Positions 36,605 through 48,670 of a stretch of 64,000 nucleotides of DNA are shown here, piece after piece. The translations under genes and the position numbers were made by a program. Where the stretch lies: positions 26,508,590 to 26,572,589 of the forward strand of contig CM068842.1 of the NCBI GenBank assembly GCA_028554795.2, read 5' to 3'. This DNA comes from Sinohyriopsis cumingii (Eukaryota > Mollusca > Bivalvia > Unionida > Unionidae). Position 1 is the stretch's first letter. Each line of letters starts with the position of its first letter. The notes beneath the pieces were generated by a model. It was not told the origin of the DNA and made no database searches. It worked only from the letters and a program-made list of their open reading frames with translations.

Positions 36605-36751
36605 AGTTGAGGAGCTCACATGTGGAGGAATGGTGAGTCAAGTCCGAGAGGCATTTGCAGAAACAATGACCTCTGTAGTACAGCTGGCTGCCAGATATCC
36701 AATATCCTGTTGCAACAGTATAGGCCTTCTTTGTATTGTTCCATACACCAG
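36605..36751 (+). CDS. HECTD4: HECTD4-like exon 11 of window
   Basis: The acceptor CTTTTTTATCACAG lies only about 14 bp beyond the last minisatellite unit; donor GTATCT. It reads VEELTCGGMVSQVREAFAET, then SVVQLAARYPISCCNSIGLL and VPYT with a split Arg codon (phase 2). Its last part matches a conserved HECTD4 block ahead of exon 12. Confidence 0.87.
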
Positions 36752-36899
36752 GTATCTAATTATTAAATATCAGTCTGCCATTTGCACACTTGTGACTTCC
36801 AGAGTACTAGATTATGAGATTTGACAAAATATTTTGAGACTTTAGAAAATTCTATGAGGTCTGGTTTTTATCTCTACTAGTCATTGACCAGAAGTGTTT

Positions 36900-38050
36900 A
36901 TGGGATTGTCTTTCATCTGTTGTCCATCATCTGTCCATTGTGTGTCTATCTATTAGCAGAAGTTTGTTATTGTTACTTCTCCTAAACTACTTGGAGGATT
37001 GCCATGAACATAATACACAGAGTCATCCCATGGTATTGTTGATCCAAAATGAAAATGGTGTCGATCTAATGTCCAATATGGCCAACACTGTGGCCATCTT
37101 AAAAATCTTATCACTAAACTAGAAGACTTGTGATGTCTAGTTGGTCCTAAGTTAAAACAGTGTCACTTGCACATCCATAATGGCTGCCACTGCTGCCATC
37201 TTGAAAATCTTGTTATAGCTACTCCTTCTGAACAGATGGTCAAATCAACATGAAGATATTATTAAAAAAACTTCTCATGCGTTCTAGTAGGTCTGAAATG
37301 AAAATGGTGCCACTCAGGCATCCAGTATGGCCACCAGAATGGCCATTTGGAAAATCATAGTAGTGATAAGTTGGCAGGTCATATCTACATTGTGCTTTCA
37401 CCAGAAGACTACTTATGTCTAGTTGGTCTTAAATGGAAATAGTGCACATCTGATATCCAATATGGCTTTCCTGTCAGCCATCTTGAAAAGCTTATTCTTA
37501 TTACCCCTACAAAACAGCAAAAATCGATTCTCAGCAGAAGACTTCTTATAATGTCTTGTTGTTCCCAAAGCAGTGGTCATCTGACAATCAATACGGTTAT
37601 CTTGAAAGTCTTGTTATTGCTACTCCTCCTATTTTGAAAGTCATTTTGACATGGAGGATTTTTTGGTGTCTAGTTGGTCCTAAATGAAAAAGGAGCAAAT
37701 TAACCCTCAATATGACCACCATAATGGCCATCTTGAAATACTGTTAGCTTTACTTCCATATAGATGGCTATGTTAACATGGTGTTTGCACCAGTCAATGT
37801 CTTACCATACCCATTCATACCTATTTGGTATTAAAATAAAAATGTTGCCATGCATATATCTAATATGGCTGCCAAAATGGCTGTCATGAAAAGCTTTGTC
37901 ACTACTCCCCCTGAAGGGATAGTCATATTGACAAAGGGTTTTCTAATGATGTCTGCTTGGTCCTAAATGAAAGTGGTTTTAGTCAGACATCTGCTTATAT
38001 CCACCACAGAAGCTAATTTGAAAATCTTGTTATCACTGAATAATATCAAA
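36900..38050. repeat. Degenerate ~165-bp satellite
   Basis: About seven diverged units share CATCCAATATGGCCACC, GGCCATCTTGAAAATCTTG, TACTCCTCCTGAACAGATGG and CTTATGATGTCTAGTTGGTC. The same satellite flanks the LINE in intron 12. Confidence 0.82.
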
Positions 38051-38254
38051 GATGGTTTCAACACTAGGCAGTTAAAACACAGAAATGGTCTTACCTTAAA
38101 TTCCTGGTAATTAATTTTTCCCAGTAGAGCATCAATTCCTTCAACATACCAACAAATTTTCCTTTGGGCTGACTGTTACCATTCATTTATCGTTTACAAA
38201 TAGCATTGAATACTTGGATGATCCTTATTACATTTCCTCTGTAGATTCAGGTTT

Positions 38255-38480
38255 GGTTTTGTGTTTCAATGCCAGAACAGGATAGGCTATACATGGCAGC
38301 CAGTATATTTGGTTTAGGAAGAACCTGGGAAGAACCATCGACCAATGGCAAACCACTGGCAAGCTTTCTCACCTACCCTCATTTGCTGAGTTGAGAGTTG
38401 AACCAATGTGAAATGAGATGTGAGGCAAGTGATCTGTAAAGTTCAGCACCTTAGACCACTTGGTCACATGGGGCCCCTGT
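38255..38480 (-). mobile_element. SINE family 2, reverse copy
   Basis: The reverse complement starts GGGGCCCCATGTGACCAAG, has AAGCTTGCCAGTGGTTTGCC and ends near GGCTGCCATGTATAGCC. It is diverged. The direction is opposite to 57054-57310. Confidence 0.72.
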
Positions 38481-39956
38481 AAGTCGAGTCAAACATATAA
38501 CTGATTATGAGAGCACTGGTATGATTCTTTACTTCAAAATATCACCATAACTAAATCGGGCATAAACCTAACGGTAACAATCCACTCCTACTGCCACCTT
38601 TCCTACTGTACCACATGGTGTGATCCAGAGCCAATTATTAGACATGCATCAGATATGAAATCAGAGAAATATGCTGTCAGGGATGATGTCACTTGGTAAT
38701 GACAATGCTATGGCATATATCAGCTATTTGGGACTTGAACTGACTTAATAAGAAAGATAAAAAAAAAGATGTTCAGAATATGTAGACTTTGGTAAAGCAT
38801 GTTTTTCACAGACTGTATGAATAATAGCATAGCATTCACTCAATATCCTTTCTTTATTATGATAAGTAGATGCGCAACAGGCATGTCCAGAGGTGAGTTC
38901 ACAATGTAGACAATAGGAACTATTATAACAATTAGTGGCCTTTACATTACATTGAATGTGATGGGGGCCATGTGCACTTTAACCTCACAACATTTACCCA
39001 AGTATTGCATTTTAAAGTGCACATTATGGATATTATGTCAAATACAGTATTTGACAGCAATTAAAATTACTCAATTCTCCCTCATCAACTCACATCTATA
39101 TAACTTGTGAATCTGCATATGATGCAGTTAGATCTATATTATTCCCCTTCCCTCCTAATGAGTTAGACTTCCATGTGCCCATTTTTTTTAAACACTTGTC
39201 TGTCAAACATAAAGTATTTTAAAATTTCATATTTTTTAATTATTTGGGATATTGATGGGGAAGAAAATAGAAATAAATAGATTGATATTAAGCAGGCAAA
39301 AGGGTTCATTGTTTCAATAGGACACAAACAAGCATCATGTTAGCATAAGGCTGATAAACAGCAGTTATAAAATACATGTAACCTTTTGTTTGTGGCTCCA
39401 ACTGGTATAATTTTAACAATTGTTGTGAATTTAATAATCCTTCAACATGATAACCTAGATGTCAGTTAGCATAGTAATTTTCTTAAGCAACTACTTTCAG
39501 ATAAATTTGTGCAAATGTGACTAGTGCATATAAACTTGATTTATATTAAATTGTATTTGTACAAGAAAATAAATCTTGTCACACTCCTTATCTGACTGTT
39601 AGCTGTAACTTGGAGTCTTGGTCATGAACTTGCTCTCTTGTTTATGCCAAAGTCAGTGTTTTTGGACCCTATTGCATTTGTGGTAATTTTGTGCTTTCAC
39701 AATGCACTTAGTTGAATTATGCATGCTTCATTTAGTAGTTATGAGCTGTTGAACAGGTTGCAGTGTTTAGAGTTATTAGACAGAGCACAAACTTGTGCAG
39801 TTTTTAAGTTGGTTTTATGGAATAATAAATCCGCATTTAATAAAAAATATACATTTAGTCAATTTGTTTTTAGAGAAAATAGCTGTGAATGAATGGCAGC
39901 ACATATATAGTGAGGGTTTCTATTTATGTGTAATTCGGAGAAGGAAAATTGAAATG

Positions 39957-40685
39957 CAGACCTGCCAACCCTTACAATTTTGCCATAAGTCTTACAAAAA
40001 TTACCTTTAAAATAAGGACTTACTGCATACAATCAAAAACTGCATAAAAGTTATCGTTGCTGAAAATCTGGATAATTGGTTCATCCGTGTTTGATTTGTA
40101 TCCAGGTTTCATATTAGATATAGTGAAATTAGTCAGGGAACCAGACTAACTTTACAGCAGCACCCCAGATGCTTTAAACTGTACCTATTTGTTCATGCGA
40201 AGCATCTGCATGATCAAACTGTTAAAAATAGAATTTTTTTAAAATGGTGTCCAGAAGAATAAAAAGGAATGTTCAGATTCTTGTGAATAAAAGCTGGAAA
40301 GGACAATTACATTTATTGGACATCAGGTACCAGTTTGAGTATGTCTCATGGTAGGAGATATGATTGCTGTTGTCATGTGAAATGGGAAAAGAGAGAATTT
40401 CCAAGAATTACAAGCTGAGAGATAGCAACAAGCCATTGAGTTGCATAGTGTTAGGAACTAAAGTTTGTGCACCTATACTAGTGGTAAAAAAAAGTCTATG
40501 TGTACTTTAAATACTTTTCAGTTAAACATATTGTTTATTGTTGCTGCGTCAAACCTTACATTACGTTTTTCAGCTTTACAATAGCAGTTATTGATATTTT
40601 GTTACACCTTGCTGAAAACTGGTCAATCTTACGAGAAAAAATGAACTGCCTTACTGAGATGGAGTCGTCAGGGTTGGCAGGTCTG
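39957..40685 (+). mobile_element. Non-autonomous hAT-like element (SINE-free copy)
   Basis: Perfect inverted ends CAGACCTGCCAACCCT (39957) and AGGGTTGGCAGGTCTG (ends 40685), identical to the left end of the hAT at 4932. It aligns with 14279-15357 but lacks the SINE. No transposase. Flanks are TTGAAATG and CAAATGAA, not a convincing duplication. Confidence 0.92.
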
Positions 40686-42529
40686 CAAATGAAATTTTGC
40701 TGGTCTGTAGCAGTGAACCATTATTAAAGTGATCATTCAACTTTTTTTTTTAGAAAGGTATTACTCCTAAAAGATAGCGAAATCACCTCAAATCCAAAAT
40801 GCCTATCCCAATTATAAATTTTAGTAGCTTAAACGACCACAAAAATGATAATTCTATACACAGTTATTAAACTTTTGTAAAATTATTAGGGTCCAGATTT
40901 GGAAGCTGTATAGTAATCACCTTTTCCATCCATCCAGCAGTTTGTCTTTCCACCTGTCCATCTGTTCACATTTCTTGTAACCATTATAGCTCAGCAGCCC
41001 TTGCACATAATTTTATACCTTTTCTTCAAAGCAAGAATTGAATTGGTATACACACAAAATGCAATTTTTTTACAATGTACCAATTTAGATTTAAAGCTCT
41101 TGCATCTGTGAATGAGTGCTGAAACTGTGTAAAGCATCATTTCTTAATATGGAGCTGTGTGATAATTGATGTAAATAAAGAAAATGAAGTTTATGTGATC
41201 ATCACTTTCAGAAGTTGGAAATATTATCCACAGATGAAAATACAGAGTATGACCTATTCTTCCATTAGAAATAAAATCATACACATCTGGAACAGACATA
41301 TCTTCTGCTGATTGGTTGAATATCCTGTTGCTTAAAAGTGACATTTGAAATTAATTAGAAGTATGGTTTCATGTTATATTAAACTGGCAATAAGTTCAGA
41401 AAATTACAAGTGAATTTCTTGAGTACTTTTTGTAAAAACTTACAGACAGATGCAAAAATTATTATGTGTGTTGCTATGTGTTTAATGCCGTTTTTTTAAT
41501 ACATGATAGGCTCTTGATGATGGCTAGTATATTTAGTGTTGGCAGAGGCTTCATCACATAACATACCCCTGGGCTTATTACATGTAGATGTGCCTTGATA
41601 AATTTTGGTATATCTGGTTCAATTTCGACAGTTATTGCCAATTTTCCATCAGTTTTAACCTCCACTGCACCAGAACCTTGTTAGCAGCATGGCTCATTAA
41701 CCATTGAACATATTGTGATGCAATTTGTGTGTACATTTTCTCATAGACTTAGATGTACTTTTTAGGAGCTTTTGTCTCATCAACTCTATTTTGGATAGAG
41801 CTGTGGCCCTTGACAATTAATGTCATGTCTTTACATGGTATGATGCTTGCAATCAACATAGCTTTGTTACCTTTTTTGTTGTGTATATTGCCTGAAGATG
41901 TAGATGCACCTTTTATGGGTTCAGTCTTGTCAGCTGCAATTTGGATGGATTTAATTTTATTCCTCAGCTTTGTGGACAGATGTTACAGGTGATTGGTACA
42001 GCACAAGGGCAAATCAGCATATTCTGGTGCAATTTGGTATGATCATTATCTCAGAGACTTGCAAGTGCCATTTATTGGTTTAGTCTCACTTAGAAGAATT
42101 GTGGTCCCATGACTGCTGATCCCTCTGACTAGTATCTTCATGATAACTTCACCCGATTTCAATCAAATTTAGCATATTACTTAAGTATCAGCATATACTA
42201 AAGAATACTCAGGCCAAATCATGATGTACATTTATATTGATGATACCTTGACAGAATTGGATTTTCAGCATGTTATGTCATCTAAGACATGCATTATTGC
42301 CTCTGAATGCCCATCTTGTTTTGTTTTCCAACAGAGTTTCTTATTTATAAGGTCTCCCAGGCAACAAACTTTGGAGAGCAGAGCCTTTTGTGATACTCCC
42401 ATTGCTGCTACCATGTTCATTGATTTTCTCAAATTCAGCTAATTTCCTTATCACTAAGTTTTTGTCCCATTTTCCACAAAGTAAAAGTCTGTTGTGAATT
42501 TGTAATGTAAAGTTTTCTTCAATCAACAG

Positions 42530-42714
42530 GGCTGAGGAAAAGTGCCTGGTTCGGTCAGGTCTGGTCCACCTACTGGACAAGCTGTGTAGCCTGGCCAACC
42601 ACCGAGCAGAAATGAGTATGGAGACCCAATCCACCAGGCAGAAAGTGTCGGCAATGGCATGGGCTGGCTTCCAAGTTCTTGCCAGCAGATGTGTTACATG
42701 GGAGACAGAGGAAG
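42530..42714 (+). CDS. HECTD4: HECTD4-like exon 12 of window
   Basis: Acceptor TTCAATCAACAG; donor GTCTGT, poor beyond the GT. After the split Arg it reads AEEKCLVRSGLVHLLDKLCS, then VSAMAWAGFQVLASRCVTWE, ending in one base of a Gly codon (phase 1). This is one of the most recognisable HECTD4 stretches in the window. The donor is accepted because the next exon continues in phase. Confidence 0.9.
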
Positions 42715-42751
42715 GTCTGTTCATGGGATTATCTTCACACAGTGATCTTTT

Positions 42752-42758
<7 letters not shown>

Positions 42759-42782
<24 letters not shown>
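42759..42782. repeat. (CT)n microsatellite
   Basis: About twelve CT units about 45 bp after the exon 12 donor. Confidence 0.97.
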
Positions 42783-43726
42783 TTATGCAAGAGAAGTAAC
42801 CCATGATATTGACTATTGAGAGTCACAGGTTTGGGCTTTAGAGTTCTTCCCCTTGCAAAACTTATGAAAACCAAATATAAAAAATAAATTTTAGAATACA
42901 AGATGTATAATTTCATTAGAACAAATGTTAAAACTTAGCAAAATGATAACATTAGGATTAAAATGAATATTTTGTAATTTATAACTGTTAATAGCAATAT
43001 CGTTGGAGATAATGTTACTGCAGCAGTGCTACTCCTGAACAGACAACCATATTAATATGTGCTTTTCACCACAAGACTTCTTATGGTGAAACTTTGCTCA
43101 TAAAAAGATGGTCCCACTTAGACACAACCTGGCTTGCTGAGTAAGGGGGTGGATGGGTTGATGGATAACCTTTCTGTGCCATGGTTAAAATCTACAAATT
43201 AAATGAATTGTACAAGTAAAATGAATTAAATATACAGTATACAAATAAAATGAATTAAATATATAATATATAAATATGCAATATGACAAAATACTTTATG
43301 AGATTCATTCCAAGTTTATGAAAAAGATGGCTGCCATGTATATGTGGTCTTAACACAGCTCCACTCAGCTCCATGAACTTGATGTAAAAACTGGTGTTAA
43401 ATATGCTAATACCTGTAGCCATCATTTATACTGTGGATTTATGACAATATTAAGTTAGTGTAAGTGAAATTTTATGTGCACATGTTCATGTATTCAAGTG
43501 AATTTGGAAACCTGTTCAGAACAAAGGATTTTTGGCTATCCAAGATGGCTACCGAAGTGGATATACTTGAAATTGAACTACACCTACCATATCTGAACTT
43601 CAGTTGATACCAACTCAAACACATTATGCAAGTTCATTCAAAAGTTTATGGATATGTGCTAGTCATAAATAAGGATCTGATATACTTTGCTATCACTGCT
43701 ATGAACAAGCTGAAAATATCAGAATC

Positions 43727-45544
43727 ATGGAAACATATTTAAATACCAGCCTTGTAGGTTCCTTACTCAACACACTCAGCTCAACCTTTTCTGCATCATT
43801 CTCTGGCTTTAGTATGTCTGATATACCTGAAGATCAGAGCCACACAGATAATCCCATGCAGGAAAGTCATGTTCAGAATAAAAATGAAAACAGTGGTGCA
43901 GATGATGATTTGGAATTATCCATTATGGCTGACACTCCAGAATTCTTGAGGGTCAAACATAATAAATACAGTATCACTGTGAATATAGATCCACAAAAGT
44001 TTGAGTTTGTAAAACAGATATTGGATTCAGAACCTTGCATGACTTCATGCAGTTCAAGTGTACAAAATGGTATTATCTACAGAACAAAAGAGAAAAACAC
44101 TGTGACAGCTACATTGTATAAAACAACATGTGTCTTACATATACAGGGGCTGAACAGTCTCACATGGTTAGATCATATTATCTGTAAATGTAAACAGGAT
44201 GAGAATACCCATGCTAAAGGCATTTATATGCTGACATCTACACCAGTAACTAGCTGTAGTACCAAACATGAAACAGTTCCTAAAGTCTTTGACCTAAATG
44301 ACTCAGGCAATAAAATTAACACCCCTCCAGAGTGTCAGGCAATTACACGCTCCATAAATCATGACCACAGCAGTGATGGCTTAAGCCTTAATGATTTCTC
44401 CATGTGTGTACATCAAAAAACAATTAGGAAATTGGAGACCCAAATCGAAGAATTAAAACTACAGTTACATGCTATTAAATCAGCACAGGGAAGGGTTAAT
44501 GAGCAAGTAACCTCATGTGAAATAGCAATTCATACAGACTCCCAAATATCAACAGTATCAGATGCTCAGACACAGACAGTCCCAGTACCAGCCAAAAGAA
44601 AATGTAAAATGACCATGCAAATAAAAACTGATGCCCAAAGTAATCCTGCATTGCAGACAACAGTATCCCCCTCTCAGTCATGTGACACACCTGCAACAGC
44701 AATAAGTGTACATCCATGGCCCGCAGTTCAAACAAGTCTGTTACCTTCACCAACAACTGCATTTCCCAGTGCTCAGACAAATGTGTCAGAATCAACAACA
44801 GTAGTTCACACAACTGAAACACCAATTTCAGCACCCCTTCCTCCAAGATATGTGTCTGAAATACAATCCAGAGTCCAACACACGACATCACAAGCCAGAA
44901 AAGATAGGACTCTAATAATTGGCTCCTCAATTTTGAAAAGTATAATACCAAGGAGACTTTTTAAAACAGATGTACAGACTTTAAGAGGTGCAAAAATCAA
45001 CAACATCACTGACAGAATAATGAACAGTGACCTAACCAAATACAAACAAATTATTATTTTAGTAGGTGGAAATGATGCCTGTGAGGGAAGGTCACTAAAT
45101 CAACTCAAAACAGATTTTGAAAGTTTATTGTATGCTGCTAGATATTGCAGCCCAAATACATGTAAATTAATGATATCGGGACTACCTCCTCGTGTGGACA
45201 CCAAGGCCAAAGAAATAAATGATCTGATAATTGACTTATGTGAAGATTTCAACCTACAGTACATTCCACAATACAAATCTTTCTTCATTCAGAATCAGGA
45301 TGTCAACCTTAGTCTCTACCACAGAGACAAAATTCATCTAAGCAGAAAAGGAACCTCTCAGCTACTGAGAAATATTAACATGTATGCCCCTATTTTCAAG
45401 CACTTTAATGAAGAGTGTTGTCTTAACTGTGGAGAAACTGGGCACTTGACACAGGTATGCCATCATGGCAAACAGATCGAGTGTTTTAGGTGCCATAAAT
45501 ATGGACACAAACAAAGACTTTGTCCATCAATGTATACATATTAG
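43727..45544 (+). CDS. LINE ORF1 protein: coiled coil, SGNH esterase-like, two CCHC knuckles
   Basis: 605 residues, intact. N-terminal part (about 60-160) is a compact region rich in Cys and Thr. A Lys/Glu/Leu heptad stretch near 225-250 (TIRKLETQIEELKLQLHA) is a likely coiled coil. Residues 270-385 are a Pro/Ser/Thr-rich linker. From about 393 an SGNH-hydrolase-like domain has IIGSSI, then ILVGGND, then DKIHLSRKG, matching blocks I, III and V of that fold. Two CCHC zinc knuckles, CLNCGETGHLTQVC and CFRCHKYGHKQRLC, close the protein. It probably binds the element's RNA. It ends in TAG and the same frame continues into ORF2. Confidence 0.9.
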   Translation: METYLNTSLVGSLLNTLSSTFSASFSGFSMSDIPEDQSHTDNPMQESHVQNKNENSGADDDLELSIMADTPEFLRVKHNKYSITVNIDPQKFEFVKQILDSEPCMTSCSSSVQNGIIYRTKEKNTVTATLYKTTCVLHIQGLNSLTWLDHIICKCKQDENTHAKGIYMLTSTPVTSCSTKHETVPKVFDLNDSGNKINTPPECQAITRSINHDHSSDGLSLNDFSMCVHQKTIRKLETQIEELKLQLHAIKSAQGRVNEQVTSCEIAIHTDSQISTVSDAQTQTVPVPAKRKCKMTMQIKTDAQSNPALQTTVSPSQSCDTPATAISVHPWPAVQTSLLPSPTTAFPSAQTNVSESTTVVHTTETPISAPLPPRYVSEIQSRVQHTTSQARKDRTLIIGSSILKSIIPRRLFKTDVQTLRGAKINNITDRIMNSDLTKYKQIIILVGGNDACEGRSLNQLKTDFESLLYAARYCSPNTCKLMISGLPPRVDTKAKEINDLIIDLCEDFNLQYIPQYKSFFIQNQDVNLSLYHRDKIHLSRKGTSQLLRNINMYAPIFKHFNEECCLNCGETGHLTQVCHHGKQIECFRCHKYGHKQRLCPSMYTY

Positions 45545-45628
45545 GAAGCTGGCAAAGAGGAGAATGCCAACGCTTCATTTACAAAAAAACTAAATGTACC
45601 CATCGGGACTCTTGACTCCAACTATTCA

Positions 45629-48600
45629 ATGGACACTATTGTAGATGCAAATGTAAATGGATTTTCAGGGTTTGTATGTGACTTTGAAGATGCTAATATA
45701 TATGAACATTTAAATATAGAAATAGGATGTCAGAATGATAAAAGCAGTATGGAGACAATCTCAGTGAGTACCCCATTGCATGATGACATACATGTAATTG
45801 ATATGAAACTAAGTACAAAAGGTTTTAACATAGGTCACTTAAATGTACAAGGTATAGTGGGAAAGATAGACCAGATTAAGTTAATGTTGTCTTCCATGGA
45901 AAATAATATACATGTTTTAGGACTCACTGAAACCAAATTAAATGCTAACCACAATGATGATCTATTTCACTGTCAAGGCTACAATAAACCATTTCGTAGG
46001 GACAGAGAGACAGCAGGGGGGGGTCTTGTTGTATACATTAGGGAAGATGTAAATGTAAAAAGGCGACTTGACTTGGAGTCACATGAAATTGAGAGTATCT
46101 GGGTGGAAATTTTTCAAAATAATGCAAAATCTTTCCTAGCTGGTTTCATTTATAGACCACCTTCCTCCAAATCATTTTGGAATGATAACTTTTTGAAACA
46201 AATAGAAAGTGTTCTAGCACAGGAGAAAGAAACATATATACTCGGAGATATAAATAAGGACCTTCTCAATACTCAAATAAGGAACAACTGGATGGAATTT
46301 ATTGAATCATTAGGCCTAGACCAGCTGGTAAATGAGCCTACAAGGGTAACAGAAAAATCAAGCACTCTTATTGATCACATTTATACTAATCTACCAGACA
46401 ATGTGGCTTGTGTTAATGTACCAAATGTTGGTCTTAGTGACCACTATCCTACTTTTTTGACAAGAAAGGTTAAATGCAAGAAAAATAAGAAAAATACACA
46501 TAAAACGATCACTTACAGATCGTTCAAAACTTTTAATGAAGAACAATTTCTCAATGACCTATATAAAGTTCCATGGAGTATGATCCAAAATTTGGATGAC
46601 ATAGATGAAGCCATGAGGGTGTGGACTGACTTATTTATGGATGTAGTATCTAAGCATGCACCACTGAAAGTACATTGAGTAAAGACTGATTTTCAACCTA
46701 ATTGGCTTACTACTGAAATCCTAGATGCTATGAAAACACGAGACAAATTCAAGGCTATGGAAAACCATGCACATTATAAAGTATGGAGAAATAAAATAAC
46801 AAGTATGATCAAAAAAGCTAAAAAAACTTATTATCAATCATTACTTGAAAACAAAAAGAGCAACACAAACTCCATTTGGAAAGTCTTCAATGAACTCACT
46901 GGAGGAACGCACAAAAAACAGACAAATAAAATTCACTCACTTCTGGTAAATGACACCATAGTCACTGATGAAACTGACATTGCAAATGTTTTCAATGATT
47001 TTTTCATCAACATTACCACAAAGTTAAAAGAGCCAGTGATAGAAAACAACTTTAATGAACTGAAAAAGTTCTGCAGCAGTAAAATCTCAAAGGAGGTATG
47101 TTTCTCTATCCCACCAGTGTCAAAAAACTTTGTTAAAAAATGTCTCAGTGAACTTGATACCAAGAAAGCTACAGGACTTGATCAGATTGGTCCACGACTC
47201 ATTAAATCTTCTGCCTTTGCTATTGTAGATAGCATAACATTCATAATTAATTTAAGTATTGCAACCTCATCTGTCCCCAAAATATGGAAAACTGCAAAAG
47301 TAACTCCTATTCACAAATCTGGTTCTAAGGATGATGCTGATAACTACCGACCAATTTCAATACTACCAAACTTGTCAAAATTGATTGAAAAACATGTCCA
47401 TGACTCATTCATGTCATATTTAACCAAACACTTGCTGTTACACCCTAATCAATCAGGCTTTAGACAGAACCATTCCTGTGAGACTGCCTTGATCTCCCTA
47501 ACTGATAAATGGCTTCAAGCACTTGACCAAGTTAGAATAATAGGAACTGTATTTGTAGATTTCAGGAAAGCTTTTGACATGGTGGATCATGAAATCCTTT
47601 TGAAGAAACTGAAAATCTACCAGTGTGATGAAAGAACAATTAGATGGTTTACTTCATACTTAAATGAGAGAACACAACATGTTTACATAAATAATGTTCC
47701 GTCTGAACCTGAAACAATTAGATATGGAGTACCACAAGGCTCAATTCTAGGTCCACTACTATTCATTTTATTTATTAATGACCTACCACTTTTACTAAGA
47801 GACTCAATATCATCTACAGATCTCTATGCAGATGACACAACATTGTCAGACATCCAAAACACAAAGCATGAGCTCGAAATTTCTTTACAGAATGCACTAA
47901 ACAAACTGGAAAACTGGTGCACATGTAATGGCATGGTGGTAAATACTGGTAAAACTAAAATATTACTTATCTCAACACGGCAAAGAAGGACAAATCTTGA
48001 TAGTGATGAACTATGTCTGACATGGAAGGATACAAATCTGCAAATAGTCTGTCATGATAGGCTACTTGGTGTTCTGGTAGATAATAACCTATCATGGACT
48101 GAACATATCAAACATACCAGTAAAAAAGTCAATTCAAGTTTATGGCTTCTCAGTAGGATAAGACATTTTCTCCCTGAAAGGCACAGGAAACTATTTTATA
48201 ACAGTTACATACAACCCTATTTGGACTACTGTAGTACAGTATGGGGTAATTCAAATGATAAAAACATAGCAAAGCTGGCACATCTTCAAAAAAGAGCATT
48301 TGGGCTAATATCAATCCAGAAAGAAAGCAAGGAAAGTTTAGCTGGTAGGTTAAAAATATTACCTATTAAAGACCGAATCTGTTTGAGAAAAGCCAAATTA
48401 ATGTACAGGATATCTCAGAATAGTGCTCCTGAATATTTACAATCACTATTCCAGTATAGGCTACCTGGTAATACTCCCCACCTGCGATCCATGTCTACCA
48501 AACAGTATAAAATTCCCAAACCAAATAAGGAGTTATTTAAAAAAAGTTTCCAATACTCTGGAACTCTGCTCTGGAATAGTATTCCAGCTGAGATTAGAAA

Positions 48601-48670
48601 TGCCCACTCTATTTCCTTCTTCCAAACCCAATATATTCAGTGGCTTCAGAGATGCAGCTTAAATAAATAA
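45629..48670 (+). pseudogene. LINE ORF2: AP endonuclease and reverse transcriptase, one premature stop
   Basis: About 1013 codons in one frame with a single TGA at 46676-46678 (codon 350), between the two domains. Before it is an AP-type endonuclease: IGHLNVQGI, LTETKL, GGGLVVYIREDV, FIYRPP, LGDINKDLL and LSDHYP. After it comes reverse transcriptase: KATGLDQIGPRL, NYRPISILPNLSKLIEK, NQSGFR, FVDFRKAFDMVDHEILL, YGVPQGSILGPLLFILFIND and the catalytic YADDT near 47825-47840, then a C-terminal region. The stop is one C-to-T step from an Arg codon (CGA). The copy could still make ORF1 protein but not whole ORF2. Confidence 0.93.

Larger units (their letters stand above)
36752..42529. other. Intron 11
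   Basis: Holds a degenerate ~165-bp satellite (36900-38050), a reverse SINE family 2 copy (38255-38480) and a hAT-like non-autonomous element (39957-40685). The stretch 40700-42520 is AT-rich intron; a possible worn SINE-2 fragment near 41485-41560 is too weak to annotate. Confidence 0.6.

Noticed and set aside
35100..36610. Several open frames of 60-95 codons with repeated MFHFRSMFC-like and ALALIGHVP-like peptides
   Set aside because: They are produced by the minisatellite unit. Similar frames occur on both strands and no splice or start context supports a protein.
41485..41560. Possible reverse SINE family 2 fragment (TTAATGCCG, GATAGGCTC, ATGGCTAGTATA)
   Set aside because: The match is short and interrupted; it cannot be told from chance without alignment scores.
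44496..44951. Reverse-strand open frame of 151 codons
   Set aside because: It is antisense to the intact LINE ORF1 and has no domain of its own.
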